From assembly GCA_023053545.1 (NCBI GenBank), contig JAKZAN010000004.1:11755235-11819234 (forward strand): a stretch of DNA of 64,000 nucleotides, given 5' to 3'. The position numbers and the translations under genes are program-made. This document shows positions 40,052-52,214 of the stretch, one piece after another. The notes under the pieces are model-generated. The model worked only from the letters and a program-made list of their open reading frames with translations, had not been told where the DNA came from and searched no databases. This stretch comes from Lepidurus packardi (Eukaryota; Arthropoda; Branchiopoda; Notostraca; Triopsidae). Positions within the stretch are counted from its first letter, which is position 1; every line of letters starts with the position of its first letter.

Positions 40052-43000
40052 TCACAGAATCGAATAGGAGCCTGGCAAAACCAAGTCTCGTTTATCTAAT
40101 ACCTGATCTTCATCACTGTCTTCATCTCCCGAATCTGAAGAATAATCTTCAGGATCAACGTGAAGCACTTTACCCTGAGTCTTCCTTGCTGCTCCCTTTT
40201 CTCTAATCTCATCTATAGTAAGCAAACAAGACAAATAGCTTTATGCTCTTGTTCTATAACCATGCAAACTAATGCTAATTACCGAGTTTCGCTTGATAGG
40301 CTTCATAGTTGTCATCCTCGTGAAGATCCTCTTCCAAAGCTAACGCAGCTTCAAAATCCACTTTAAGCCAAGCTACTTTTTGCTCTGTCTTAAGTAAACG
40401 CGGCCAAGATTCTAAACCAGCCCCAAATCATGAAAGATCTTCTCGAGTAAATATTACAAATTTTTTTAGATTAAATTACCCGCGACCCCTTTCGTCAAAC
40501 GTAAAGTAAGCCCACAGCCTTGCAACTTTGAAACACATTGATCCGCATCAATGGCAGCGTAAAGTATCTCATCTAAACTATACTGAATCCCATCAACCAC
40601 CGCTCTGAAATAAGTTAATAGCCAGAAAATGAATCCTATTTTTCAAAATATTACGAAAATAACACCAATTTGAAGGATTTCTGTTTCCATTTCTGTTTTT
40701 ATAGTTTCAGAAGTACTTAGAAGTGATCCCCTTACTTGAAATGAAGACTTTTTGAAGTCATGGAGACGGTGTAGTTCTCTTTTAAACCCCTCAAGAGGAT
40801 AGTTAGCTGCACGCAATTGCTAAGATCCGCCCATTGCACCGTAGGAGCGCGTATTTTGGACTTCGTCTTGACCATGCCCGATTTGCCACCTTGCCCGCCT
40901 CTCATCGCGGCCAATAACCCTTTGCTCAGTTTCGCTTTGGGTTTAGAAAGCCCTGACTGAGCTGGCTGAGCTGACTGGGGACTGACAAGAGCGGATTCAT
41001 CCGATTCTTGTGCTTTTCTAGCACGATTGGCTTCGCGAATCTGTTCTTGATCTGCTCGGGCGTTACGTTCCTGCTCAAACTCTTTCATTTTCTGCTTGCT
41101 CCTTTCTTCAAGACCAGGTGGTAAGTTAATCCCCTAAAAATTGCATCAAAATCGAATCAAATTCTTGAAATGAACTCAAAATGAACTGTAAAATTGAAGA
41201 ATTATTTACAAGGGCTCCAAGAAACTCTGCTGGATCGCCCATGAATTCCAAATCGCCGAAACCATCTATTCCCTTTGCATACTCCTCTTCTTCCTCATCT
41301 TCAAATGTTTCTTCCTCATCTTCCGCTCTGCTTTGGACGACTTGCAAGTCTTTGAACCATTCTGGATGCTGATGAGCTTCACCACTCATTTGCGCCAGTT
41401 GTTCTTGAACTAAGAACGAAGCTACATTCATTCCCTCTTCGTTATACAATACCACGCTGTACAGCATGTCGGTCTCCGTTTCTTCCTTCTTAATCAACTG
41501 TTAAGAACATCCGAATTGGCACAATCGATCCATTATTAACAATAACATCATTGATTTCCTTTTGAAAACTCACTTGAGCCATCATGGGTTGAAGGATCAA
41601 GTCTTCTTGGGTCAATTCGGTGAAAATATCGGTAGCTTCTGGAATCCAATCAGTGTCAAGGGGCACAATGCCAGTTAAGCAACACTTGATCGCCTTCAAT
41701 AGACATAAAATTAGAAAATCTTACTCTTAAAACGGTCTACGAAAGCAACTTGATAGGGCAACTTGAGCACTAAGTGATCAGGTATCACTCGCATATCTTC
41801 TAACCCAACTTCCGCCGAATCCCCAAAATCCAAATAGAAAACTCGCACTTTGCCATTGGAATCCAGTCGGTTTTCCAGTATCCGAGCTCGGTACCAACTA
41901 AAACCATACCAGAAATGAAGCTTCGAATGTCTACTTATAACTACACAGCATTAGTTAATTATACTTTATTATACTTTATTAATTAATATTAATTATATAT
42001 TAATTATACTTTATTAATTAATATTAGTTATATATTAATTATACTTGATTAATTATTAATTATACAGCATTAGTTAATTAACTAGCTATTTAAACTAGCT
42101 ATGAACTTCGTGAATTAACTAGTTATTTTTAAATATTTAAGAAATATTCAGTTAAATCACGTTAGGTCTTGTTTTTACCTGCCATCTTCAGGAAATCTCG
42201 CAAGACACACCAATCCAGAGCGCAGTTTAGGGCTTTTCGAATTCGACGTTCCAGTCTTAGCCACATGGCTAGCAATCTCACCTTGCAAATCATCCAAACT
42301 ATCCGAAAAGTACAGATAAACCATTCAAATCTTAAGAAACTAATCAAAACAAATTCACCATATGTTGAATGTAGTGCGCTGGACGTAAAAGTGGGTGGGA
42401 CTGACCATACTGGACACGAAAACTTCCTCCATGTCTGGTTCAGGCAAAAAGGCGGTTCTTCCCACACAAGCCACGCCTCTCGAAACTGTCCTTAAGAAAA
42501 TAACCTTACTTTTCGAACTTTGGCATTAGTATAACTTGTGAATAGAGAGAACTTGTTAATAACTTGTTAATATAACTTGTTAATATAACTTGTTAATATA
42601 ACTTGTTAATATAACTTGTTAATATAACTTGTTAATATAACTTGTTAATAGAGAGAAAAATCGCACCTGATTGGGTATAATCCGGTAAAGTGATCTCGGC
42701 TGTCGCACAAAAGGAGTATAATTTCTCCAGATGAGTTGGATTAGGCTCCGCCCAGCCCTCGTTGACCAATTCGCGGCTTACATACCATTCGTGGACGACC
42801 GTGTGGTCGTCTAACCGATGCTGGACCACCAAAGGATCCAGCCAGAGCGTATTTCCCAAGCTGAGCTTAATCTGCAACGATTTCCAAAGCGTTGATTCGC
42901 ACTTTTGCTCTTACAAGAGCTAACAAATTCACCTTGCCGCGTAATTCCTTCTTCAAGACCTTGCGTTGAACGTAATTCGTAGCTTCACAGTTCCAAGTTT

Positions 43001-46000
43001 GGTCTTGATCCACCGGTTGAACGTTGGGAACAAGGATTTCAGCTACTAATGGAGCTTCACTAATCAATTCCGGACTCAAAAGTACCAATTTCTCCAACTA
43101 AATAACACGAAAATGTGATCCATTTGGCTCTTAGAACTACCCTTCTTCAATAGAAATAAAGAGAAACCGAGTTTATACCTCTTCGCTTTGGATCTTGCCA
43201 TGGTCAATGTACTGGACTTGGACTTCCAAAGGCAAACTGGACGAAATGAGATGATCTCTGACGACTCGGGTGATTCTCACTCGTTCGTAGCTCACAGCAC
43301 CGGCGTGTGACGTCACGTTCCGGATCGCACACACCTGTCCCACGTGTACTTGACTCCCCACACACCTAATTGAAAAGAAATTACTTTCTAGTTTTCAAAG
43401 TTGCTTTTTTCAAAGCTTTTTTTTAAATAAAATCGTTCAGGACTACTTGTTTTTAATTGTTTTGAAGCAAAACCTTACTCAGGGGGATGATTCGCGAAAT
43501 AGAGGGACATTTTGGCCGCCAGAACAAAGTACGCGCTGTACTTTTGGGTTTTTCCTTCTAAATTGGTGTGCTGCAAGATCCGGGCGTAGTACTGAGTAGC
43601 GCTGACCACGTGACTCACGAAAACGATGATTTCGCCGCACCTAATTAGCAGATTTCTCATTAAAAGCCCTTCTCATTCCTAAAGGAATCTATTAAAAACA
43701 TACAATAAACCAGTTTACTCTATCAAATTCATGAATTTAAGATTTACTCCTTAATTAGCTAACGGAATCCAAGTTAACACGAATTTTTAACTTATTCTTG
43801 ACTTTTTTGTAACTTAAAGGCCAGTTAAAAGTGTTTTTACAATAAAGTTGAATAGTTTGTCATAGAGTATTTGGGTTTACGTAGGTAAAGTAGGCGTGTC
43901 CATGGCTTTCACGATGTGATGGCGATCTGGGCACAATTTGGCTCGACAAGCGCCCCATTGTCTCATATTAGAACACAATTTGGCGCCTTCTTTGTCTCCT
44001 TCTGTCTGGCTCAGGTATTCCTAAACGATTCCCAAACCCCAACGTTAAATTATTAAGAAAATCCACCCAAAAAAAAATTTCAAAAAATCCCTTACTCTCA
44101 AAAGGGCTTTCAAAAGCGGGTCCACTTGGCCATTCGTGCGTCTCAGGAAGCGAACTATGGTCGCCAACTGAACTCCAATTTGTTCCGTCACAAACACGAC
44201 GCTTTGAGGGACCTGTTTCAGGCAATAGACGAGTAAAAGACGTAAATAGACGAAAAATAAATAGGGTAAAGAAAATAAATAGAATAAAATAGACTAAATA
44301 GACGAGTAAAAGAGCAATGATTCAAAAAATAAAAAAAAAAATAACAATTACCGTCGATTTAGAAGACGCTTGGTAGTGAGCCATGGCTGTAGTCAATCGA
44401 AACCCAAAGCCAGTCTTGGATTCCAACGGAATATCGTAATGGATCAAGAAATCCGCATTGCGAATGTCCAACGTAGACAAAACATCGTCTGTTACAACCA
44501 ATACGGCTGGCTGCTTGGGCGCCAAGTTATTCCACCTCGTGGACACGTCTAAAGCGTTGTAACTTGTTAGATTCTGGCGTAAACACAGCAAATTCGAAAA
44601 AAGAAAATAGCGAACTCAAAAAAAAACAACTGCTGTCTCCGATTTTTTATATTATTTCTTAATAATATAATATAATCGTTGATTATAATATAATCAACTT
44701 AGGCTTCCGTCTATTGTTGGTTATCTTTAACTACAAAAAAATACAAATAAAAATAAAAAATAACTAATAATAATATAATATAATAATAATAATATAATAA
44801 AAAAAATCTTTACTACAAAAAATACGAATTATCTTTAAAAATGACTTAATTTTAGTATTGAACAAGACAAAAACTTGGCTAAGAAATTCCAATAAAAATA
44901 AGGATCCAGAGTGCTAAATGATTTATCCGAAAAAAGGAAAGAAAAAGTGAATTTTTACCATGCAAGTCCGTCCTAGTCACGTGACCATGAGCTTTCATAG
45001 GTTGCAGTTCATCTCGCAGCATTTCTACCAATCCAGTCACGAAGTTCACTTCTTCCACATTTCCGCAGAAGATAATAACCCGCTTATGATCTATGGCTTC
45101 GCCCATAATCTCTGAAAAATACAATAAAGTAATGAATATCAATACTTTTTATAAAAAATTCACTTTAAATGCTTTAAATTTCAATCATTTGGCTGGGATA
45201 TTGGGAAGAATTACCCATAAGGAGTTCTTCTTTGTTGTCTTCTCTGACAATAACCGCCCTGGAAGTCATTCCTCCAAATACAGCAGCTTCAATATAACTG
45301 CCAATGTAAATCAAAGGCATTTCCATGCAGTTGTTCACAAAACTAGCAACGGATTGGGTCCATTCTTGTCCCACTGCAATGATTTGCCGCATCGGTAGCT
45401 TGAATTCCTTGATGGCTTTCGTGTACTCTTTCAACACTATCTCCATCTACCCAAATGAAATAAAGGACAAAAATGAGAAAATAAATCCAGATAAAATCAG
45501 AAATAAATCCAGATAAAATCAGAAATAAATTCAAAGAAAATCCCAAAAGACTTAAAGTATAGTATTCTCTTTCAGCACTATCTCCATCAACACACATGAA
45601 ATAAAGGACAAAAATGAGAAAATAAATCCAGATAAAATCAGAAATAAATCCAAAGAAAATCCCAAAAGATAAAAAGTATAGTATACTCTTTCAGCACTAT
45701 CTCCACCTACCCCAATGAAATCAGAAAAAAAATGAAAAACAAAAAATGAGAAAATAAATCCAGATAAAATCAGAAATAAACCCAAAGAAAATCACAAAAG
45801 ACTTAAAGTATAGTATACTCTTTCAGCACTATCCCCACCTACCTCAATGAAATCAGAAAAAAATGAGAAAAAAATGAAAAAAATATGAGAAAAAAACGAA
45901 AAACAAAAAATGAGAAAATAAATCCAGATAAAATCAGAAATAAATCCAAAGAAAATCACAAAAGACTTAAAGTATAGTATACTCTTTCAGCACTATCTCC

Positions 46001-49000
46001 ATCTACCCCAATGAAATCAGAAAACAAAAAATTTTAAAAATGAGAAAAAAACGAAAAACAAAAAATGAGAAAATAAATCCAGATAAAAATCAGAAATAAA
46101 TCCAAAGAAAATCACAAAAGACTTAGGGTATAGTATACTCTTTGAGCACTATCTCCATCCCAAAAATGAAAGAAAAAATGTAAAAAAAAATCCGCAATAA
46201 ATCCAAATAAAATCGGAAATAAATCCAAATAAAATCAAAAAATACTTACAAATGCAATTAGGGAAGCAATAAAAATTGAAATACGATCACAAGAAAGAAG
46301 GTGGAGAAAATGAACAAGACAAATAATAACAAAAATAACGTCAATTGGTTTTTACTATTATTTATTATTTACTATTATTTTTTTAATATCTTATTACCTC
46401 TGCTTTATTGTACTGGCACAGAGCATCCACTTCTTCTATCACCCAATGGCAGCAACGGAAGAGATTCGTCACCAAAGGTCCTTGCTTCAAAACTCTTACA
46501 AACGCAGGCAAAGTAGCCACCAGAATGGTACATCCATTGCACATTGCAGTCTAAAAATCATGTAATTACCTTCATTTGAATCCATTTGATTTGCTTCTAT
46601 TTCTAATCTTTTTGAATGAATTCTGATTCATTCTATAATAGAGACCCATTCCAACCAAGTTTCACTCACAATTCGTGCTTGCTCTAATTTCCCTCCATGT
46701 AAGATCTTCACGGTGAAATCTCGTTGACCTCGCGTTAATTCGGTGACGTCATCATAAACACTTTGTGCTTTTTCCCATGTGGCGCTCAAAATGAGCAATA
46801 ACGGTCCACAACCAGTCGGTACCTGGTATTGTACAGTAAAAAGGCGCCGAAAACAATCCCATAAAAACCAATTTAGATTCATTAGAATTGAAATCAAGAT
46901 TGAAAATCAACACATTCTCTCTCTCGATTTCTGACGACTTTTTCTTTACCTCGGTGTAATCTTCCGGGCTAAGGAGGTTATTAACGATCGGAATAAGATA
47001 ACTCCATGTCTTTTTGGCTCCTGGAGGGGCAATAATAGCCACGCTTCGTCCTCTGAGCAGCGAACCCCACGTATGGCTTTGCAGTTGGCTCAAAGCAGTC
47101 AGATTCCAAGGATCGTTAGTTATGATGCGATGGACCAAACTGGACAGAGGCGTGGCTCCTAATTCAGTGTACGGTCGCACCGGATTAACGCCGTTTACCA
47201 AAACTCGTCGGTGGCGCTCTAATTCGGGCAGAAACGTGCCGAAGCATTCCAGACGTCTAATGGCAGCAATCTTTTCTCCTGCAATTCTCTCCCCCACGGA
47301 TACGTCGCTCCTACGACACATTTCATCCTCCTGGACCTCAGCTTCTGTAATTTCAACAATTTTAGCTACTGGGGCTTCTGGTTCGTCAGGTTTCAGTCCC
47401 ATTTGAGCCCCATGAGCCTCCGTTTCAGCTGAAATCGCATTAGGAATCTGTGCAATGGGCGTGGCGTTCTCTTTACGTGCTATTTTAAGCAAGTTAGCTA
47501 ATCGAGTGTTCATAGCTGGAGGAGGAGCTTGAGTTTTGTCTTCCATGGTAGGGTTTTCGTCACTTGGAAGGCAAATCTCTGCATTCTTGACGTCGTCTTC
47601 CCTAATTTCAACAATATTTGCTTCTTGGGTGGGTACATCAGTGGGCGTGGCGCTGTCTTTACGTGCCATTTTAAGCAAGTTAGCTAATCGAGTGTTCATA
47701 GCTGGAGTTTTGTCTTCCATGGTAGGGTTTTCGCCATTTGGAAGGCAAATCTGTTCATTTTTGACGTCCTCTTCTCTAATTTCAACAATATTTGCTTCTT
47801 GGGTGGGTACGTCAGTGGGCGTGGCGCTGTCTTTACGTGCCATTTTAAGCAAGTTAGCTAATCGAGTGTTCACAGCTTGAGTTTTGTCTTCCATGGTAGG
47901 GTTTTCGCCATTTGGAAGGCAAATCTCTGCATTTTTGACGTCGTCTTCCCTAATTTCAACAATGTTAGCTTCTTGGGTGGGTACATCAGTGGGCGTGGTG
48001 TTCTCTTTACGTGCTATTTTAAGCAAGTTAGCTAATCGAGTGTTCACAGCTGGAGGAGGAGCTTGAGTTTTGTCTTCCATGGTAGGGTTTTCGCCACTTG
48101 GAAGGCAAATCTCTTCATTTTTGACGTCGTCTTCCCTAATTTCAACAATATTAGCTTCTTGGGTGGGTAATGGCGCGTTCTGGACGCCCGGAAGCGGTTG
48201 TATGCCCTCAGCAACAGCATTTCTAGCTGAAATTTCGTTTGGCGTGGGTCCATCAGTGGGCGTGGCTTTCTCTTTACGTGCCTTTTTAAGCAAACTTGCT
48301 AATCTTGTGTTGGCAGCCGCTGTTTTCTCTTCCATAGATGGCGAAATTGGCGACATAGCTTCCTTCTATTAAAAAAAAAAAAATAGAATTAAGCAATATG
48401 AAAGTATAAAAAATCAATACAAATTTTCTTACAAATAGAACGCCAATGGACTTTTGAGCGATATTTTGAATATTTTAACTAATTTTGTAAATAGTGTCAC
48501 GCCACGAGGTCACTCGAGCTAAAAAAATTGCACAAAAAGGGGCCAGTTCTTGTGATTGAAGTTGTGCACCTCGGCGTCGCTGACTTGAACGGTGCCAGTT
48601 TGAACCCGTTCGGGGGTAGCGATGCCGAAGGTTATAGAAGGGGTCAGAACCATACAAAAGGGGAAAGTCTGGTTTTGAGCAAGCGAGGTGAAGTAGCGAG
48701 GGCCCTGCCTGAGAGTTGGAATCGAAAGGAATACATGTGTTACAAATTGACGTGACACTATTTTTTACATCATTTTTAGTGACGTCACTAGTGATATTAG
48801 TGATATTAGTGATATTACTAGATGTTAGTGCTATTACTAGTGATATTAGTAGATGCTAGTGATATTAGTGATATTAGTAGATATTAGTGATATTACTAGT
48901 GATATTAGTGATATTACTAGTGATATTAGTGATATTACTAGTGATATTACTGATATTAGTGATATTACTAGTGATATTAGTAGATATTAGTAGATATTCG

Positions 49001-52000
49001 TGATATTACTAGTGATATTAGTAGATATTAGTGATATTACTATTGATATTAGTGATATTACTAGTCATATTAGTGATATTAGTAGATATTAGTAGATATT
49101 AGTGATATTACTAGTGATATTACTGATATTAATGATATTGCTAGTGATATTAGTAGATACTAGTAGATATTAGTGATATTACTAGTGATATTACTGATAT
49201 TAGTGATATACTAGTGATATTAGTAGATATTAGTGATATTACTAGTGACATTAGTGATATTAGTAGATGTTAGTGATATTACTAGTGATATTAGTAGTTA
49301 AGCGTTAAAGATCCAATTTAAAAATAAATAAATAGGATTACACGTGGCTTTCTGACTTGATAGAAGAACGAATGATCGCCAAGCGCTTTGTATGATGTTT
49401 CACGTACTGTACGTGTGTTAAAACAGGCCTATTTTCTCTAAAAGCGGGCAATCCTCCGAAAGGAAAAGAAAGTTCCAACACAATAAACTAAAAACTAATA
49501 AAACAATCAAATGTAAATAATAAAAATATGAATAAAAATAACAATAAACATGTAATTGGTGCCACAGTGTTGGACTTTCTCCCATACCTCTTTTCAGAAG
49601 TGCAGCTGTGGTTTATATAAGAAAATGCGACATTTTTAAAATGGGAAAAACGAGAAAATGTCAGAAAATTCGTTTAAAAAGAAGCAAAGAGGGAGTTTCT
49701 CTCACCTTGGAGGTGGGAGGAGTTACTGGCAGCGTATGAGCGAATCCAGGAGAGGCCACGTGAGTGGGCAGAGTCGAAAGTTGGGAAACTACCGGATTAG
49801 GAATGTTCATAGGCGCTTGAACTCCCGTTTTGATCGCTTTCAGAGTGTCCAAAAGCATCTGCGCACTCGCACTCGGCGAACCTCGAGATTTGGGAGGGGA
49901 TTTGATCATCTGCGCAGCTTCGTGTGCAGAGTTCCTGCTGTTTGTCTTCGGATTGACGGGAGAAACACTAGGCGTAGCTGAGCGGCGAGCAGGACACTTA
50001 TGTACATCCATGCCAGCAGCTCGGAAAACTACTTTTGGAGGCAGCGATTTGGAAGGGGGCGGAGTTTCACTTGGTTTCGAGGAAGCGAACCTTTGTTCCG
50101 AAGGATTGGGACTTGGGGCCATACCTTCTTTGGAGTTAATACGACCGATAATGGGGAGATTGTGAGCCATTATGCGCTCGCCCCGCCCCTTGGCTGGCAA
50201 CGCCGCTTCTTCCTCAGTATTCCAAGTTTCCTGCTTGAGAAAAAGGCGCATAAATCAGTAGAATGGACTTAATAAAGAGGTTTATACCCATGCAGAAGGT
50301 TCGGCCGCTTCCATCGAGATCAATCTGACTTCCTCGGCCTTCTTTTGTTTCGTGTATTCTTCCGTATAGGCCTATAATTGGGAAAAGAGAGAGAAAAAAG
50401 CTTAAAAATATGAACAATAGCTAGAAAAAGGTAAATGAATGTGAAAGGTCTAACCGCGAATGAAACAGTAGGCAAAACAAGGGGAGAAGGAGTCTTTTGA
50501 GCAGCTGATGAGTTGACACGCCCATTCTGCTCAGGCATCAGAGGGAGCGTTTGCCACAAGTGATGGTTTGGCACTAAAAAAAGTAAAAACAACTCGCTTA
50601 ATTTGTATTTTGATTAACATTCTAATTCATTCCTTTTCTTCCTTTTTTCTCCATTTTTCTTTAATTTATTTTTTTTAATTCTCTATTTTTTCTTTAATAT
50701 AAGAAAAAAATCTCCATTTTTCTCAATAAAAACTTCAAAGTTTTCTTAATAAAACATTAAAAGTTTTCTTAGTAAAAAATTCAAAGTTTTCTTAATAAAA
50801 AATGCAAAGTTTTCTTAATAAAAAATTCAAAGTTTTCTTAATAAAACATTAAAAGTTTTCTTAATGAAAAATTCAAAGTTTTCTTAATAAAAAATTCAAA
50901 GTTTTCTTAATAAAAACTTCAAAGTTTTCTTAATAAAAACTTCAAAGTTTCCTTAATGAAAAATTCAAAGTTTTCTTAGTAAAAAATTCAAAGTTTTCTT
51001 AATAAAAACTTCAAAGTTTTCTTAATAAAAACTTCAAAGTTTTCTTAATAAAAAACTCAAAGTTTTCTTAATGAAAAATTCAAACTTTTCTTAAATGCAA
51101 AGTTTTCTTAATAATAAAAATTCAAAGTTTTGTTATTTTAAAAACAATGCTTAACTTTTTCTTCTTGGAGTAAGAAAATTTTGAGGAAATTCAACAATAG
51201 TTAAGGTGAATTCAATTCCTTTTAAGAAAATTCAACAATAGTTTAGGTGAATTAGTGGATTTACCCAAGTCAGATAAGGTGAAACGCTGGTAATCTTCCC
51301 TAGCCACGCCCTCGACTAACAGCAGCTCGTTAAGACACGTCAGGTTCTCAGGATCCAATTCTGGCGTCTTGGATAAGTGCAAACGGCCGTACCATGTTTG
51401 TTCCTGGTCCACGCCTTCAATTGTAATGAATAGATGCCACGCCTCTTGGAATAAGTCGCTCACCATGCTTTGAGCTGAACGAGTCCATTGTTCGCACGGC
51501 CTTTAACGAAATGAACCTTCATTAAATTCCATAAAAAACTACATTCATTTTGACTCAAAACGCTTCAAGTGGTTGACTTTGGGTCAGGAAGAGAAGAAAG
51601 AAAGCTTTTTTATACTTAGGCTTTAATGGAAGAGTTTCCAAATCCACTTCTGAGTCTAAAGGAACCAATGGATAGAGGCAGAATTTGCGCGCGCGACAAG
51701 GTTCTTTAAGGAATTCTGGAGGCAAAGAGCGAATACAGCTTTTTTCAATGGATTCAACCACGCCTACATCCAGTAAGAATATGTGGAGACGTTCACACCG
51801 TGCTCCATAGCCCAGTTGTTTGACTTGGCCTCTGAACCACTTGCCGTTGCGTTTAGCAGCCACAAACTGTTTGGAAGACATTATTCAGAATTAGTTAGAA
51901 ATAAAAAGATTAGATTATTTTTGAAACAAATTTTGTGAATTGTGTAGTTCAATTAGAACTTGACTTGGATAGAATTCATTCCCTAACATTCAGATTTATC

Positions 52001-52214
52001 AGATTAAAGTCATCAGATTTACTTGGTGTTTGCAAAAACGGTCTTCTTTGGGTAAACTGTCGACTGAAGCTCGCAAACGGGCCTCCAAAAGGTGATGGAA
52101 AGGTGTTGCAGATTTTTCGCAAACCCAAAATGTGCCTGGCGATTCTCTATTCGTGCATTCCACAGGGAAGAATAATGTGCTGCTTTGGCGTTTAGACAAT
52201 CTGGAGCTAGCCAT
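40052..52214 (-). CDS. TDRD12: TDRD12-like Tudor/helicase/CS-domain piRNA-pathway protein, 2103 residues
   Basis: 27 exons, 6312 bases, all in phase: 52214-52023, 51866-51616, 51500-51265, 50573-50455, 50371-50288, 50230-49706, 48365-46950, 46822-46670, 46550-46398, 45446-45215, 45111-44959, 44548-44352, 44212-44096, 44020-43881, 43640-43479, 43365-43179, 43097-42933, 42871-42667, 42485-42359, 42298-42179, 41897-41741, 41693-41574, 41497-41210, 41133-40736, 40604-40480, 40411-40283, 40212-40052. Order: N-terminal extended Tudor (about 1-240), disordered part with five coding repeats (about 480-800), DEAD-type helicase (about 850-1270), CCCH zinc finger (KLCSNMRQWGACRAKLC), two Tudor domains (about 1325-1550 and 1575-1740), acidic stretch, CS/p23-like domain (about 1935-2050; SWPRLLKTEQKVAWLKVDF). 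TDRD12 and fly Yb proteins act in piRNA biogenesis in germ granules. Walker A reads APPGAKKT and motif II EEVD, so ATPase activity is doubtful. It is much longer than human TDRD12. Confidence 0.9.
41940..42115. repeat. AT-rich short repeat in a TDRD12 intron
   Basis: TTAATTATACTTTATTAATT and shorter variants repeat between the two exons of the last Tudor domain. Confidence 0.7.
42540..42655. repeat. 14-base minisatellite in a TDRD12 intron
   Basis: AACTTGTTAATAT repeats about eight times in a row, directly downstream of the donor of the 42667-42871 exon on the gene's strand. Confidence 0.85.
45447..46250 (-). repeat. Acceptor- and exon-start-bearing array in a TDRD12 intron
   Basis: Five units follow the exon at 45215-45446. 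Each repeats the exon's first 26 bases (encoding MEIVLKEYT; on the plus strand ACTCTTTCAGCACTATCTCC) and the upstream intron (AATCCAGATAAAATCAGAAA). On the gene's strand the acceptor AG before ATGGAGATAG or GTGGAGATAG is kept in the units near 45700, 45833 and 46001 and lost near 45585 and 46155. Reading on from a decoy gives a stop after about 11 codons. Confidence 0.85.
47450..48335 (-). repeat. Five in-frame coding repeats in the TDRD12-like protein
   Basis: A unit of about 58 residues (174 bases) occurs five times inside one exon. It has an amphipathic helix-like part (NTRLANLLKMARKDSATPT), then PTQEANIVEIREDDVKN and EICLPNGENPTMEDKTQA. The middle three are nearly identical; the outer two are longer and more diverged. 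The frame is kept in all copies, and the bases have also stayed similar, which suggests recent expansion. Confidence 0.9.
48500..48760. other. GC-rich unexplained segment in a TDRD12 intron
   Basis: This stretch is much less AT-rich than the flanking intron and has overlapping open frames on both strands (about 75-79 residues). Neither resembles a family I know. It contains GAACCCGTTCGGGGGTAGCG. It could be a fragment of a mobile element. Confidence 0.3.
48780..49305. repeat. GATATTAGT minisatellite in a TDRD12 intron
   Basis: About 525 bases built from AGTGATATTACTAGTGATAT and related 9-12-base words. ATTACTAGTGATATTAGT words are close to self-complementary, so the array can fold on itself. 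Confidence 0.9.
50715..51130 (-). repeat. 23-25-base minisatellite in a TDRD12 intron
   Basis: About 16 copies of AAAATTCAAAGTTTTCTTAA and variants between the third and fourth coding exons. Confidence 0.9.

Noticed and set aside
47014..48372. Plus-strand frames of 100-130 codons with repeated MSSMVGFS starts
   Set aside because: Antisense shadow of the five coding repeats in the TDRD12-like protein; the periodicity comes from those repeats.
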